Positions 46,252-53,826 of a DNA stretch of 64,000 nt are shown in pieces. The first letter of the stretch is position 1. Each line of letters starts with the position of its first letter. The notes under the pieces were generated by a model. It was given only the letters and a program-made list of their open reading frames with translations. It had not been told where the DNA came from and searched no databases. Made by a program: the position numbers and the translations under genes. This DNA comes from an uncultured Gammaproteobacteria bacterium. Its GTDB lineage: Bacteria > Pseudomonadota > Gammaproteobacteria > Enterobacterales > Psychrobiaceae. The DNA is taken from contig CAJXRU010000003.1 in the NCBI GenBank assembly GCA_913060565.1, forward strand, positions 19,788-83,787, read 5' to 3'.

Positions 46252-48441
46252 ATGACAACAGCTTCAAAACTATTACTCGCTCTTACTGGCTTAACCGCGC
46301 TTCAAGCCAATGCTAACGAAGCCAAGAGCGATAAAACCGACAAACAAATTGAAATCATCAGCATCATCGGTCAAAAACAGCAGCTCAAACAAGAAACTGG
46401 CTCAGCTTATGCCCTCACTAAAGAGCAACTAGCGCAATTCGAATTTGACGATATTCACCGCGTTCTCCAAAGCGTGCCCGGCGTTTATATTCGCGAAGAA
46501 GACGGCTATGGCCTGCGCCCTAACATCGGTATTCGCGGCGCAACAACAGAGCGCAGTAGCAAGATTACCATTATGGAAGATGGCGTACTTATCGCTCCAG
46601 CGCCATACGCTGCGCCAGCCGCTTATTACTTTCCAAATTCAGCGCGCATGACCGGCATTGAAGTGCTTAAAGGCCCATCGGCCATTAGCTATGGCCCAAA
46701 CACCGTCGGCGGTGCTATCAACATGCAGTCACGTGCTATTGACGATGAAACTAAAGGCAATCTAGAGCTCGCCTACGGCACCGATAATTATCAAAAAGCC
46801 CACGCTTATTACAATTACAGCAAAGATAACTTGGGCATGCTTATCGAAGGTATTCGTTTGTCATCAGACGGTTTTAAAGAGCTTGATAACGGCGGTGATA
46901 CAGGCTTTGTTAAAAACGAATTGCTATTCAAACTCAACTACGAGCTCAACGATGATGGTATTTATCAACTGTGGCAGTTCAAGGCAGGCTACGGCGACGA
47001 AGAATCTAACGAAACCTACCTTGGTCTTACAGAAGCCGATTTTAAAGCCAAACCTAATCGCCGCTACCTAGCAAGCCAAGATGATTTAATGACATGGGAT
47101 CACAGCCAATTTCAAATCGGTCATTACATCGAATTTAGCGACGCCCTGAGCATTCACACGCAAGCTTATCGTCGTGACTTTGATCGTGACTGGGGCAAAC
47201 TAAACCGCCTTAACACCAATCGCTCGATTCAAACGGTTTTACAATCGCCAACCACTGGTTTAAACGCTATTTACTACGATGTATTAACAGGTGCTCGTGA
47301 TTCACAAATTGGCACTGACACTCTACTTTTCGGTCACAACGATCGTCAATACTATTCACAAGGCATTCAATCTAAACTGGTGTGGCAAAGCAATCACTTT
47401 GGTAGCGACAGTGAACTAGAAGTCGGTATTCGCTTCCATCAAGATCAGGTAGAGCGTAATCACTTTGAAGATCCTTACTTGATGCAACAAGGCCAACTGG
47501 TTGCCACCACTGGCGACACCATCACCACAATCAAAAATAAAGATAGCGTAGATGCCCTAGCAACACACCTTAACTACAAGTTAGCATTTGAACAGCTGAC
47601 GTTAACAGGTGGTGTTCGCATCGAGAATATCGACGGTAAGCATCAAGACTTATTAGATCCAACACTTAACAACACTAACAGCGATACCTTGGTATCACCG
47701 GGTTTAGGCGCATTTTACCGCCTAACTGACGAGTTTGGCGTGCTAGCAGGTGTGAACAAAGGCTATGTACCTAATGGTCCCGGTCAAAGCGATGACATCG
47801 ACGCTGAAGAAAGCTGGAATTACGAGTTTGGCTTTCGCTACGGCGACGGCGTCACTCAAGGCGAAATCGTTGGTTTCTTTACTGATTACAGCAACCTAAA
47901 AGGTAACTGTACCTTCTCAAGTGGTTGTCTAAGCAACATCGACGAAGAGTTTAACGGCGGCGCAGTTGAAGTAAAAGGTATTGAAGCAAGCTACTCAGGC
48001 CAGTGGCAACTAAACGACAGCATTTCAATTCCGCTAAACGTCAATTACACCTATACCGAATCAGAATTTCAAAGCGACTTCTTATCAACCTTCGTACAAT
48101 GGGGTGATGTTAGCAAAGGTGATTCATTACCTTACATGCCAGAAAACCAATGGAGCATTGAAACCGGCCTCCAAGGTGAGACATGGAAGGTAGCATTAAT
48201 CGCCAAGCATGTTGATAAAATGCAAGAAGCCGCTGGCGAACGTACTGAACTTTCAGGTCAATGGACAGACGCCATCGACCAGATCGATGTCTCAGCTTAC
48301 AAAGAGTTAAGTGAGGGTTTACGGGTGTACGGGAAAATCGATAATCTCACTGACCAGCAGGATGTTGTGTCTCGTCGTCCGTTTGGGGCGCGTGCGGGTA
48401 AACCTAGGATGTTTACTGTTGGGGTTAAAGTCGATTTCTAG
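46252..48441 (+). CDS. TonB-dependent receptor (FecA-like)
   Basis: 729 residues. Signal peptide, a TonB-box-like IEIISIIGQ segment near residue 33, plug domain (DIHRVLQSVPGVYIREEDGYGLRPNIGIRG, ITIMEDGVLIAPAPY, GIEVLKGPSAISYGPNTVGGAINM), then a 22-strand barrel ending in FTVGVKVDF with the terminal phenylalanine. The plug resembles the FecA type for ferric carboxylate or siderophore uptake. Last gene of the iron cluster, supplying the outer-membrane step. The substrate is not certain. Confidence 0.9.
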   Translation: MTTASKLLLALTGLTALQANANEAKSDKTDKQIEIISIIGQKQQLKQETGSAYALTKEQLAQFEFDDIHRVLQSVPGVYIREEDGYGLRPNIGIRGATTERSSKITIMEDGVLIAPAPYAAPAAYYFPNSARMTGIEVLKGPSAISYGPNTVGGAINMQSRAIDDETKGNLELAYGTDNYQKAHAYYNYSKDNLGMLIEGIRLSSDGFKELDNGGDTGFVKNELLFKLNYELNDDGIYQLWQFKAGYGDEESNETYLGLTEADFKAKPNRRYLASQDDLMTWDHSQFQIGHYIEFSDALSIHTQAYRRDFDRDWGKLNRLNTNRSIQTVLQSPTTGLNAIYYDVLTGARDSQIGTDTLLFGHNDRQYYSQGIQSKLVWQSNHFGSDSELEVGIRFHQDQVERNHFEDPYLMQQGQLVATTGDTITTIKNKDSVDALATHLNYKLAFEQLTLTGGVRIENIDGKHQDLLDPTLNNTNSDTLVSPGLGAFYRLTDEFGVLAGVNKGYVPNGPGQSDDIDAEESWNYEFGFRYGDGVTQGEIVGFFTDYSNLKGNCTFSSGCLSNIDEEFNGGAVEVKGIEASYSGQWQLNDSISIPLNVNYTYTESEFQSDFLSTFVQWGDVSKGDSLPYMPENQWSIETGLQGETWKVALIAKHVDKMQEAAGERTELSGQWTDAIDQIDVSAYKELSEGLRVYGKIDNLTDQQDVVSRRPFGARAGKPRMFTVGVKVDF

Positions 48442-48457
48442 GAGTCGTACTGTCTAG

Positions 48458-48483
48458 TTTAGCGCACCGAATGGTGTGCTAAA
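48458..48483 (+). terminator. Hairpin ending the iron operon
   Basis: TTTAGCGCACC/GGTGTGCTAAA with a GAAT loop and one G-T pair. The T-run is weak (TATTTATTC). Confidence 0.6.
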
Positions 48484-48537
48484 TATTTATTCATACTTCT
48501 TAAACTCCTGCGCTCGCACACCAGTCACTTTTTTTAT

Positions 48538-48850
48538 GAAATACATCCCTGTATTTCCCCCTACGGGTAGCCTGCGGCTATGCAAATTTGTTCCAGTCAA
48601 ATTTGTGCGTCGCCACTAGAGTATCGGGAATATTCTAAGACCGTGAAAGCGGGTCGCGCAGCGATAAATCTCAGGACGAGATTTATAAAAAAGTCCCCCA
48701 AAAAGGCGACCCGCAGTTTTATCGCTCGACCTTAATTTCAAAATAGCTTTTTCAGTACCGTATTTGATCCGCATCCCTGCGGCAAATACTAGAAAATCAT
48801 CCATGATTTTCTTACTGCGCTATTTTCAAATGAAGGCGATAAAAAACGGG
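48538..48850. repeat. Cluster of nested palindromes, unknown element
   Basis: At least five near-perfect hairpins lie in 310 bases: GAAATACA/TGTATTTC (48538), CAAATTTG pair (48583/48598), ATAAATCTC/GAGATTTAT (48664), GTATTTG..CCGCA/TGCGG..CAAATAC (48760) and AGAAAATCAT/ATGATTTTCT (48791). Several share a CATCCCTG or CATCCATG centre. The last two are enclosed by outer arms (TTTTATCGC with GCGATAAAA, AAAATAGC with GCTATTTT, CAGTA with TACTG), giving a branched palindrome of about 140 bases. A 9-bp pair GCGGGTCGC/GCGACCCGC (48649/48706) precedes it. No protein is encoded. Confidence 0.6.
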
Positions 48851-49107
48851 AATGATCCGCGCTGAATGTTTTCCAATAACCATCTCTGATACAAGTTTAA
48901 TTACTTAAAAACTACTCAAAGTTTTCATAGCTATTGCTTTTTATTGAAGCCTACAGAAAGAAGACATGTCGTATTATGCCCAAATAATTACAAGAAACTG
49001 ACATGAAATTGCAATTTCATCACTAAATCAATGGTGTAATCCAGTGATTTAGCTAACATCACGGAAAGCCGATAAATGACAAAATAGTCAAAAACACGGT
49101 AAGGGAA
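48851..49107. other. 257-bp region without assigned feature
   Basis: AT-rich DNA between the palindrome cluster and the small-peptide promoters. It contains a couple of short inverted repeats (TGAAATTGCAATTTCA near 49002 and TCACTAAATCA...TGATTTAGC near 49019-49054). No credible coding frame. Confidence 0.4.
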
Positions 49108-49111
49108 TGTG

Positions 49112-49120
49112 TGTTATACT
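49112..49120 (+). promoter_or_regulatory. Extended -10 promoter, upstream of the two
   Basis: TGTTATACT: a TGn extension in front of TATACT. No clear -35. It could drive a longer form of the transcript that starts at the second promoter. Confidence 0.4.
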
Positions 49121-49193
49121 TTGGCCTTGTCAACAGTTCTCTTTAAAAATCAAACCCTTAAAACCATCACTTTAAAACGCAACTCTAAAACTG

Positions 49194-49202
49194 TGTTATT
49201 AT
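49194..49202 (+). promoter_or_regulatory. Extended -10 promoter of the small-peptide transcript
   Basis: TGTTATTAT with the TGn extension. The predicted start (about 49209) coincides with the first base pair of the leader's outer stem, which supports it as the real promoter. Confidence 0.5.
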
Positions 49203-49207
49203 AGACC

Positions 49208-49369
49208 TACGTTAAGAAATCGAATTGTTAGGATTTGAGCAACAAAAAAGCTCTCACCTTTCGATGAGAGCTTCTTGACGTACCAAACTAAGCTGGTGCC
49301 GATTTCCGTCAGAACTTAATCGTAGCATCAGGACCAATTAACAACAATAAAAATTAATGGTGATGACTC
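49208..49369 (+). ncRNA. Structured 5' leader with mutually exclusive hairpins
   Basis: Four pairings can be drawn. P1 is TACGTTAAGAA (49208) with TTCTTGACGTA (49272), with one G-T pair. P1a inside it is AAGCTCTCA/TGAGAGCTT (49248/49265). P2 is CTGGTGCCGATT (49293) with AATCG, a two-base bulge, and GCATCAG (49318-49331). The alternative P3 pairs CATCA and CCAATTAA (from 49326) with TTAATGG and TGATG (49354-49365). P3 hides the GGTGA that would serve the start at 49370, and it shares CATCA with P2, so the two exclude each other. Confidence 0.5.
49242..49273 (-). terminator. Minus-strand intrinsic terminator inside the leader
   Basis: Read on the minus strand, AAGCTCTCA/TGAGAGCTT is a 9-bp stem followed by six T. 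It would end a transcript running antisense to the small-peptide gene. No minus-strand gene upstream otherwise needs it, because the nearest one has its own terminator at 49541. Confidence 0.55.
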
Positions 49370-49504
49370 ATGACACAATTATCAGACATATTCAGCTCTT
49401 TATGTAAAATGGCTTATGCGAAAACGATAAACTTATTCTTTCTCTCTGTAATCGTTTTGGGACTCTGTGGAGCACTGGGTATTGTCTATCTAATCACAAG
49501 TTGA
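49370..49504 (+). CDS. 44-residue hydrophobic peptide, possible toxin
   Basis: Begins MTQLSDIFSSLCKMAYAK and continues as a single hydrophobic helix (INLFFLSVIVLGLCGALGIVYLI) ending TS. Only a weak GGTGA lies before the ATG, and it can be sequestered by the leader. One membrane-spanning helix with a charged N-terminal section is the general form of type I toxins and of regulatory small membrane proteins. I recognise no homologue. If the leader and the minus-strand terminator are real, it fits a type I toxin-antitoxin layout; a leader-controlled membrane peptide is the alternative. Confidence 0.4.
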   Translation: MTQLSDIFSSLCKMAYAKTINLFFLSVIVLGLCGALGIVYLITS

Positions 49505-49540
49505 TATCTCTTAGCTCTCCTATAGTCTTTTCATTGAAAC

Positions 49541-49566
49541 AAAAAAGCCCCAAATTAACGGGGCTT
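49541..49566 (-). terminator. Terminator after the orphan gene pair
   Basis: AAGCCCC/GGGGCTT with an eight-base loop; the minus strand continues into six T. Confidence 0.85.
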
Positions 49567-49590
49567 ATAAAACAACGGAAAACCGCTACT

Positions 49591-49899
49591 TTAAAAAACT
49601 CTGATCTTTGGCGGCGGAACCCATTTACCTGATGGCGGTCGTTCTATCGTTATCGACATATCTAAAGAACCATCTTGATTAAATGTCCTTGAAGATATTT
49701 CTGTAACTGGATAAATCACCTCATCAATGGTGATGCCATCGCCGACTAGTGGCGGCTGACATAAATGACTGAGAGTAAAGGTTTCTTTTGTGGCTTGGTT
49801 TGTACATTTAATATTAATCAAAATAGATGTCTCTTTGTTGTAAAAAACCATTATAACATTAACTCTAAGCACTTGTTTGTCAACGCTTTTTGTCAACAT
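49591..49899 (-). CDS. Hypothetical protein
   Basis: Up to 102 residues; the start may instead be Met17 at 49851 (MVFYNKETSILINIKCTN). It is beta-rich with a C-terminal proline-rich segment (ERPPSGKWVPPPKIRVF). No signal peptide, no known domain. Its ATG directly follows the stop of the next upstream gene, so the two form a pair. No function assigned. Confidence 0.5.
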   Translation of the reverse strand: MLTKSVDKQVLRVNVIMVFYNKETSILINIKCTNQATKETFTLSHLCQPPLVGDGITIDEVIYPVTEISSRTFNQDGSLDMSITIERPPSGKWVPPPKIRVF

Positions 49900-50268
49900 C
49901 TATTTGGGTTTTATGGCGTTTCGAATATCGCGAATAGCAGTTTTTAGCCCATTCACATTCATATTTTTCGGAGCTTCTATTGGGTCACGAGTACCACAGT
50001 GCTTGTAATATTCAGCGTGTTTATTTTCTAATAATATATCGAATTTTATTCTGTTTTTCTCGCTAAGTAGATTTCTATATTCATCAAAATCAATATTATT
50101 TAATGATGTGCGCTCAATTGCTTTAAGCAATTGCAATCTAAGTGGATTAACAATTGAATTGTATTCTGCGCGACGATCTCTAAATAGAGCAAACCTGTGT
50201 GTCAAAAGCCCACCGATTAATGCACCTATTATTGCCCCACATCCCCCATAAAACAAATTAATTTCCAT
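49900..50268 (-). CDS. Hypothetical membrane-anchored protein
   Basis: 122 residues from Met at 50268 (MEINLFYGGCGAIIGALIGGLLTHRFALFRDRRAEYN); an ATG at 50298 is also open. One N-terminal glycine-rich membrane helix is followed by a soluble helical domain of about 95 residues. This shape is common among small proteins of accessory regions. Paired with the 102-residue gene downstream. Family unknown. Confidence 0.55.
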   Translation of the reverse strand: MEINLFYGGCGAIIGALIGGLLTHRFALFRDRRAEYNSIVNPLRLQLLKAIERTSLNNIDFDEYRNLLSEKNRIKFDILLENKHAEYYKHCGTRDPIEAPKNMNVNGLKTAIRDIRNAIKPK

Positions 50269-50436
50269 TGATTTCTCGTTCTGTAAATACCTAATCATAC
50301 AACAATGAAATTCAACGAAAGTTGTGTCGATGATTTACGTGCTTGTAGCCTTTTCCTATAAATATTTGCGCGGTAAAGCCATTCGATACTAAAAACCTGC
50401 TAATTCTCATTAGTTGGCTTCGAATAAATTACTAAC

Positions 50437-50769
50437 TCAAAAATGACTAAATTGTCGTATCAACGTTTCGTAATCCATTTTCTCATGACAAAAGATTAAT
50501 AAATAAATTTTGAATTGATTACCTTTGGGGCGTATCTCGAAAACAAAGCGATAACCACTTATTGTTAACTCTCGAAATTCATCAGCATCAAAATATTGGC
50601 AAGCTTTTCCGCTTTCAGGAAATGTTTCCAGCAATTCCTTCCAATCTACTATTGTTGACTTAATGCTATTTATTGCAGTGTCGGGAGCTTCATGATGAGC
50701 TTTCCACTTAATAGCATCTTTAATTTGTCGCTGAGCATGTTCAGTGATTTCAATAGTTACATTACTCAT
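50437..50769 (-). CDS. RelE/ParE-family toxin
   Basis: 110 residues. RelE/ParE fold: TEHAQRQIKDAIKWKAHHEAP (first helix), a middle WKELLETFPESGKACQYFDADEFRELTISGYRFVFEIRPKGNQFKIYLLIFCHEKMDY with the central strands, ending in a hydrophobic tail. The RFVFEI and IYLLIFCHEK strands hold the usual active-site positions. Toxins of this fold cut mRNA at the ribosome or poison gyrase; which one is unclear. The antitoxin gene lies 14 bases upstream. Confidence 0.8.
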   Translation of the reverse strand: MSNVTIEITEHAQRQIKDAIKWKAHHEAPDTAINSIKSTIVDWKELLETFPESGKACQYFDADEFRELTISGYRFVFEIRPKGNQFKIYLLIFCHEKMDYETLIRQFSHF

Positions 50770-50783
50770 GCATTACCTACTGA

Positions 50784-51020
50784 TTAGAGCGAGCTTAAGA
50801 AGTCATCGACGGGGACAGTTTTTCCCTCTTCAATGTCTTTTCTCGATTGTAATAGTAGCGTCATGAATGCCATTTTTTCTTGCTGATATTGGAATGCTTC
50901 GTGTGTTTGAACAACTAATGATTCTTTGCCATTTTGTGTTACAAATAACGGACTAAATCCCAATTCATCCGGCAAGTTGGCCGCATTGGCTTTCATTTGA
51001 CTAATTGTTGCCATTTTCAT
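50784..51020 (-). CDS. Phd/YefM-type antitoxin
   Basis: 78 residues. It has the N-terminal Phd fold: ATISQMKANAANLPDELGFSPLFVTQNGKESLVVQTHEAFQYQQEKMAFMTLLLQSRKDIEEG, then a short C-terminal toxin-binding stretch (KTVPVDDFLSSL). It starts MKMATISQ; Met3 is also possible. It precedes the RelE-type toxin gene, as in other type II systems, and should repress the operon from sites upstream. Confidence 0.82.
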   Translation of the reverse strand: MKMATISQMKANAANLPDELGFSPLFVTQNGKESLVVQTHEAFQYQQEKMAFMTLLLQSRKDIEEGKTVPVDDFLSSL

Positions 51021-51129
51021 ATGCCTATCCCACTTTTTGTTTTACTGATTTTTTGCTTTGCTGATAAGTAGTCCATATTTAGACCACCTGATAAATATAA
51101 GTATATTCAGCTCAAAAAGCAATCATCGA

Positions 51130-51141
51130 ACTAAATTTAGT
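51130..51141. promoter_or_regulatory. Candidate antitoxin operator
   Basis: ACTAAATTTAGT, a perfect 12-bp palindrome about 110 bases before the antitoxin start. A diverged relative, GTCCATATTTAGAC, lies nearer the gene (about 51068). Both could bind the Phd-type antitoxin. Confidence 0.35.
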
Positions 51142-51164
51142 CCGATTAAATCCCACGATGAAAA

Positions 51165-51199
51165 ACAAAAAAGCCAGCTAACTTTCATTAACTGGCTTT
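51165..51199 (-). terminator. Terminator of the fahA operon
   Basis: AAGCCAG/CTGGCTT stem with a 14-base loop; the minus strand continues into T-rich sequence. Confidence 0.8.
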
Positions 51200-51238
51200 C
51201 TCATTTTTAACGCTTAAAACGCTTACTTCGCTGGCACC

Positions 51239-52555
51239 TTATTTCGCTGGTAGCACCAACGAATAACACTCACCGAAGCCAATGCGTTTAGCGCCATCTT
51301 TTTCACAGAAGCCACGCATTACGATAGCGTCGCCGTCTTCAACGAAACCGCGGGTTTCGCCGTTGCCTAAATTGAGACGGTTTTTACCAGCGCCTGTTAA
51401 TTCTAACAATGAGCCAGCTTCTTCAGCATTCGGGCCTGATTGGGTGCCACTACCGAAGAAGTCACCGGCTACTAAGTTACAACCGTTGACTGTGTGATGG
51501 GCAACCATTTGCGCTGTCGTCCAGTAAGAATGACGGAAGCTTGAATTAGTTAGCTTAGCGGCTGGCTCGCCTGCGTCGCGCATTTTAGGGGTTTCTAAGA
51601 ATACTTCGACTTGTACATCGTAGGCACCTAGTTCGCTGTTGCGAGCAGACGATAGGTATTCCATTGGTTGTGGATCGTTTTCATCACGGGTCCAGCCCAT
51701 TCTAAATGGTGCTAGTGCTTCGTTAGTTACTATCCAAGGTGATACTGTTGAGGCAAAGTTTTTCGCTAGGAATGGACCTAGTGGTTGGTATTCCCAACCT
51801 TGAATGTCACGTGCTGACCAGTCATTGAATAAACACATACCAAAAACGTGTTCGTCAGTATCATCAAGGGCAATTGAATCGCCTAATTCGTTACCGCCAC
51901 CAATGTAGATACCCATTTCCATTTCGTAATCTAAACGCTTACAAGGACCAAAGCTTGGCGCGTCAGCATCTGGCGCTTTAGTTTGACCTTTTGGACGTGG
52001 GAAGGCTTGACCTGATACACCGATTGACGATGAACGGCCGTGATAACCAATTGGGATCCACTTATAGTTTGGTAGTAATGGGTTGTCTGGACGGAAGAAT
52101 GAACCAACGGTTGTTGCGTGGTGAATCGAGGTGTAGAAATCTGTGTAATCACCAATGCGGCAAGGTAAGTCATATTCGACTTCGCTTTGAGCAACCAAAC
52201 AAGCCGCCATTTCGATTTCAAATTCGCTATCATCGGCTAGTGCGTTTGATAACGCAGCGCGCAGTGCAGACCATACGTTTGATGGCTGTGCCATGAATTC
52301 ATTTAACGTTGATTGTGAACATAGTGCTAGTGCGTCAGCAACCACACCATCAAATAATTTAGCATTGGCTAGCGCGGCTAAGTCAACAACTTGGTCGCCA
52401 ATAGCAACGCCGCCACGGAAGTTTTCGTCGCTGCCTTTGCGTTTAAAAATAGCAAAAGGAAGATTCTGAATTGGAAAGTCTGTCGTGCTTTCGTTCGCAG
52501 ATGTTACCCAGCTTGTGAGTGCTGGATTATGAGTTTCATTTAATAAGTTCGACAT
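51239..52555 (-). CDS. fahA: Fumarylacetoacetase
   Basis: 438 residues. FAH family motifs: YTDFYTSIHHATTVGSFFRPDNPLLPNYKWIPIGYHGRSSS (with the catalytic His), MEMGIYIGGGNELG (metal-binding Glu), FGMCLFNDWSARDIQGWEYQPLGPFLAKNFASTVSPWIV and GSGTQSG. It hydrolyses fumarylacetoacetate to fumarate and acetoacetate, the last step of tyrosine and homogentisate breakdown. The operon contains a VOC protein but no hmgA, maiA or classical hpd. Confidence 0.95.
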   Translation of the reverse strand: MSNLLNETHNPALTSWVTSANESTTDFPIQNLPFAIFKRKGSDENFRGGVAIGDQVVDLAALANAKLFDGVVADALALCSQSTLNEFMAQPSNVWSALRAALSNALADDSEFEIEMAACLVAQSEVEYDLPCRIGDYTDFYTSIHHATTVGSFFRPDNPLLPNYKWIPIGYHGRSSSIGVSGQAFPRPKGQTKAPDADAPSFGPCKRLDYEMEMGIYIGGGNELGDSIALDDTDEHVFGMCLFNDWSARDIQGWEYQPLGPFLAKNFASTVSPWIVTNEALAPFRMGWTRDENDPQPMEYLSSARNSELGAYDVQVEVFLETPKMRDAGEPAAKLTNSSFRHSYWTTAQMVAHHTVNGCNLVAGDFFGSGTQSGPNAEEAGSLLELTGAGKNRLNLGNGETRGFVEDGDAIVMRGFCEKDGAKRIGFGECYSLVLPAK

Positions 52556-52594
52556 GATGTGCCCTTTTATAATTTCTTGTGTGGCGAAACGCGA

Positions 52595-53140
52595 TTACGC
52601 GTCTTCACTAAATTCTGTTTCATGCAACCACGCAGCGTGCTGCGGCGCTTTTTTAGTAATTGACCATTCTTCAATCATCGCTGGTGCTACGCGAGCTAGC
52701 TCTGCCATTTGCTCAGGCGTGCCACTGCGATATGTCAGCTCTAGGCGATGTCCATTAGGATCAAAGAAATAAATTGAATGAATAATGCCATGATTTGTGA
52801 TGCCAAGTACATCAATGCCTTTATCTTCAAGTTCTTTTTTCGCTGAAATTAAGGCGTCGCGATCGGCGACTTCAAAAGCGATGTGTTGCACCCACTCAGG
52901 CGTATTACCATCGCGTCCCATTTTAGGACTATTTGGTAACTCAAAGAATGCGAGGATGTTACCCATGCCAGCATCTAGGAAGATATGCATATAAGGATCT
53001 GGCGCTTTAGTTGATGGCACGCGATCTTCACTTATCGCTACTTGCAAGTCCATGTTAAGCATTTCTTTGTACCACAACGTTGTTTCTTTCGCGCAATTAC
53101 AGCGATAGGCAACGTGATGCATTTGTTGGATATTAATCAT
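52595..53140 (-). CDS. VOC-superfamily dioxygenase/glyoxalase-like protein
   Basis: 181 residues. Paired beta-alpha-beta-beta-beta modules with metal-ligand candidates His9 (MHHVAYRCNC), Glu in FFELP, His in VQHIAFEV and Glu in HRLELTY. Classic 4-hydroxyphenylpyruvate dioxygenase is twice as long, so this is a single-subunit glyoxalase or bleomycin-resistance-like member. It sits 39 bases upstream of fahA in the same operon, under MarR control, which suggests a step in aromatic ring breakdown. The exact substrate is unknown. Confidence 0.75.
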   Translation of the reverse strand: MINIQQMHHVAYRCNCAKETTLWYKEMLNMDLQVAISEDRVPSTKAPDPYMHIFLDAGMGNILAFFELPNSPKMGRDGNTPEWVQHIAFEVADRDALISAKKELEDKGIDVLGITNHGIIHSIYFFDPNGHRLELTYRSGTPEQMAELARVAPAMIEEWSITKKAPQHAAWLHETEFSEDA

Positions 53141-53181
53141 GATGACTCCCCAATCAATTATCTTTGAATTTAAGTATCAAG

Positions 53182-53233
53182 TTAGTAACAAATGATACTA
53201 CTTTTAATCGATAGTAGTATCATTTGTTACTAA
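53182..53233. promoter_or_regulatory. Double MarR operator
   Basis: A perfect 20-bp inverted repeat separated by 12 bases. Each arm carries an imperfect dyad of its own (TAGTA...CA..TG...TACTA; one arm reads TAGTAACAAATGATACTA). The two dyads lie about 32 bases centre to centre, three helical turns. This is where a MarR dimer pair should bind to control both the divergent VOC-fahA operon and the MarR gene. Confidence 0.75.
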
Positions 53234-53283
53234 AGTCAATTATGGTTAGAATGTGATTACTAGTCTGCACCAAGGTGTTATTT

Positions 53284-53724
53284 ATGAAGAACAATTTAGA
53301 TCTTGAAAACTTTTTTCCCTATCAGTTTTCAATTTTGGCGCAGCAAATGAGTGAATATATCGCACAAATCTATCGCCATGAATATGGCCTTTCTCGTTTT
53401 GAATGGCGTGCGTTGGCAGCGATTGCTCAGCGTCCCAATTCGACGGCAAAAGACATTATGCAAATTACTCGTTTGGACAAAATGCAAGTAAGCCGCGCTA
53501 TTACAAAGTTGACTGATAACGGTTATTTAACTCAACAAGCCAATCCTGACGATCGTCGTTCAACAACGTTGTCATTGAGTGAAAATGGTCAAATTATCTA
53601 TGAAGAAATCGTGCCGAAAGTATTAGAACAAGAGAAAGCACTACTCGATAACCTGACACCGGAACAAAGAAGTCTATTTAAAGAGACGACAAAAGTATTA
53701 AGTGGGAAATTGGATTCAAACTAA
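53284..53724 (+). CDS. MarR-family transcriptional regulator
   Basis: 146 residues from the ATG at 53284, with AAGGTG before it; a GTG start nine bases earlier is possible but lacks spacing. Winged helix: FEWRALAAIAQRPNSTAKDIMQITRLDKMQVSRAITKLTDNGYLTQQANPDDRRSTTLSLSENG. It diverges from the VOC-fahA operon over the 20-bp inverted repeat and probably represses it until an aromatic metabolite binds. Confidence 0.92.
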   Translation: MKNNLDLENFFPYQFSILAQQMSEYIAQIYRHEYGLSRFEWRALAAIAQRPNSTAKDIMQITRLDKMQVSRAITKLTDNGYLTQQANPDDRRSTTLSLSENGQIIYEEIVPKVLEQEKALLDNLTPEQRSLFKETTKVLSGKLDSN

Positions 53725-53826
53725 CTCATTATATTAATACCTACTCACTATCCGCTATCATTAACTAAGCGTTATTACTTATGTTGATAGGAAATGACAA
53801 CGGAATGTGTGGATTAGGGGATATAA

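Noticed and set aside
48616..48804. 62-codon minus-strand frame across the palindrome cluster
   Set aside because: The sequence is dominated by inverted repeats; the frame has no ribosome-binding site and is a by-product of the palindromes.
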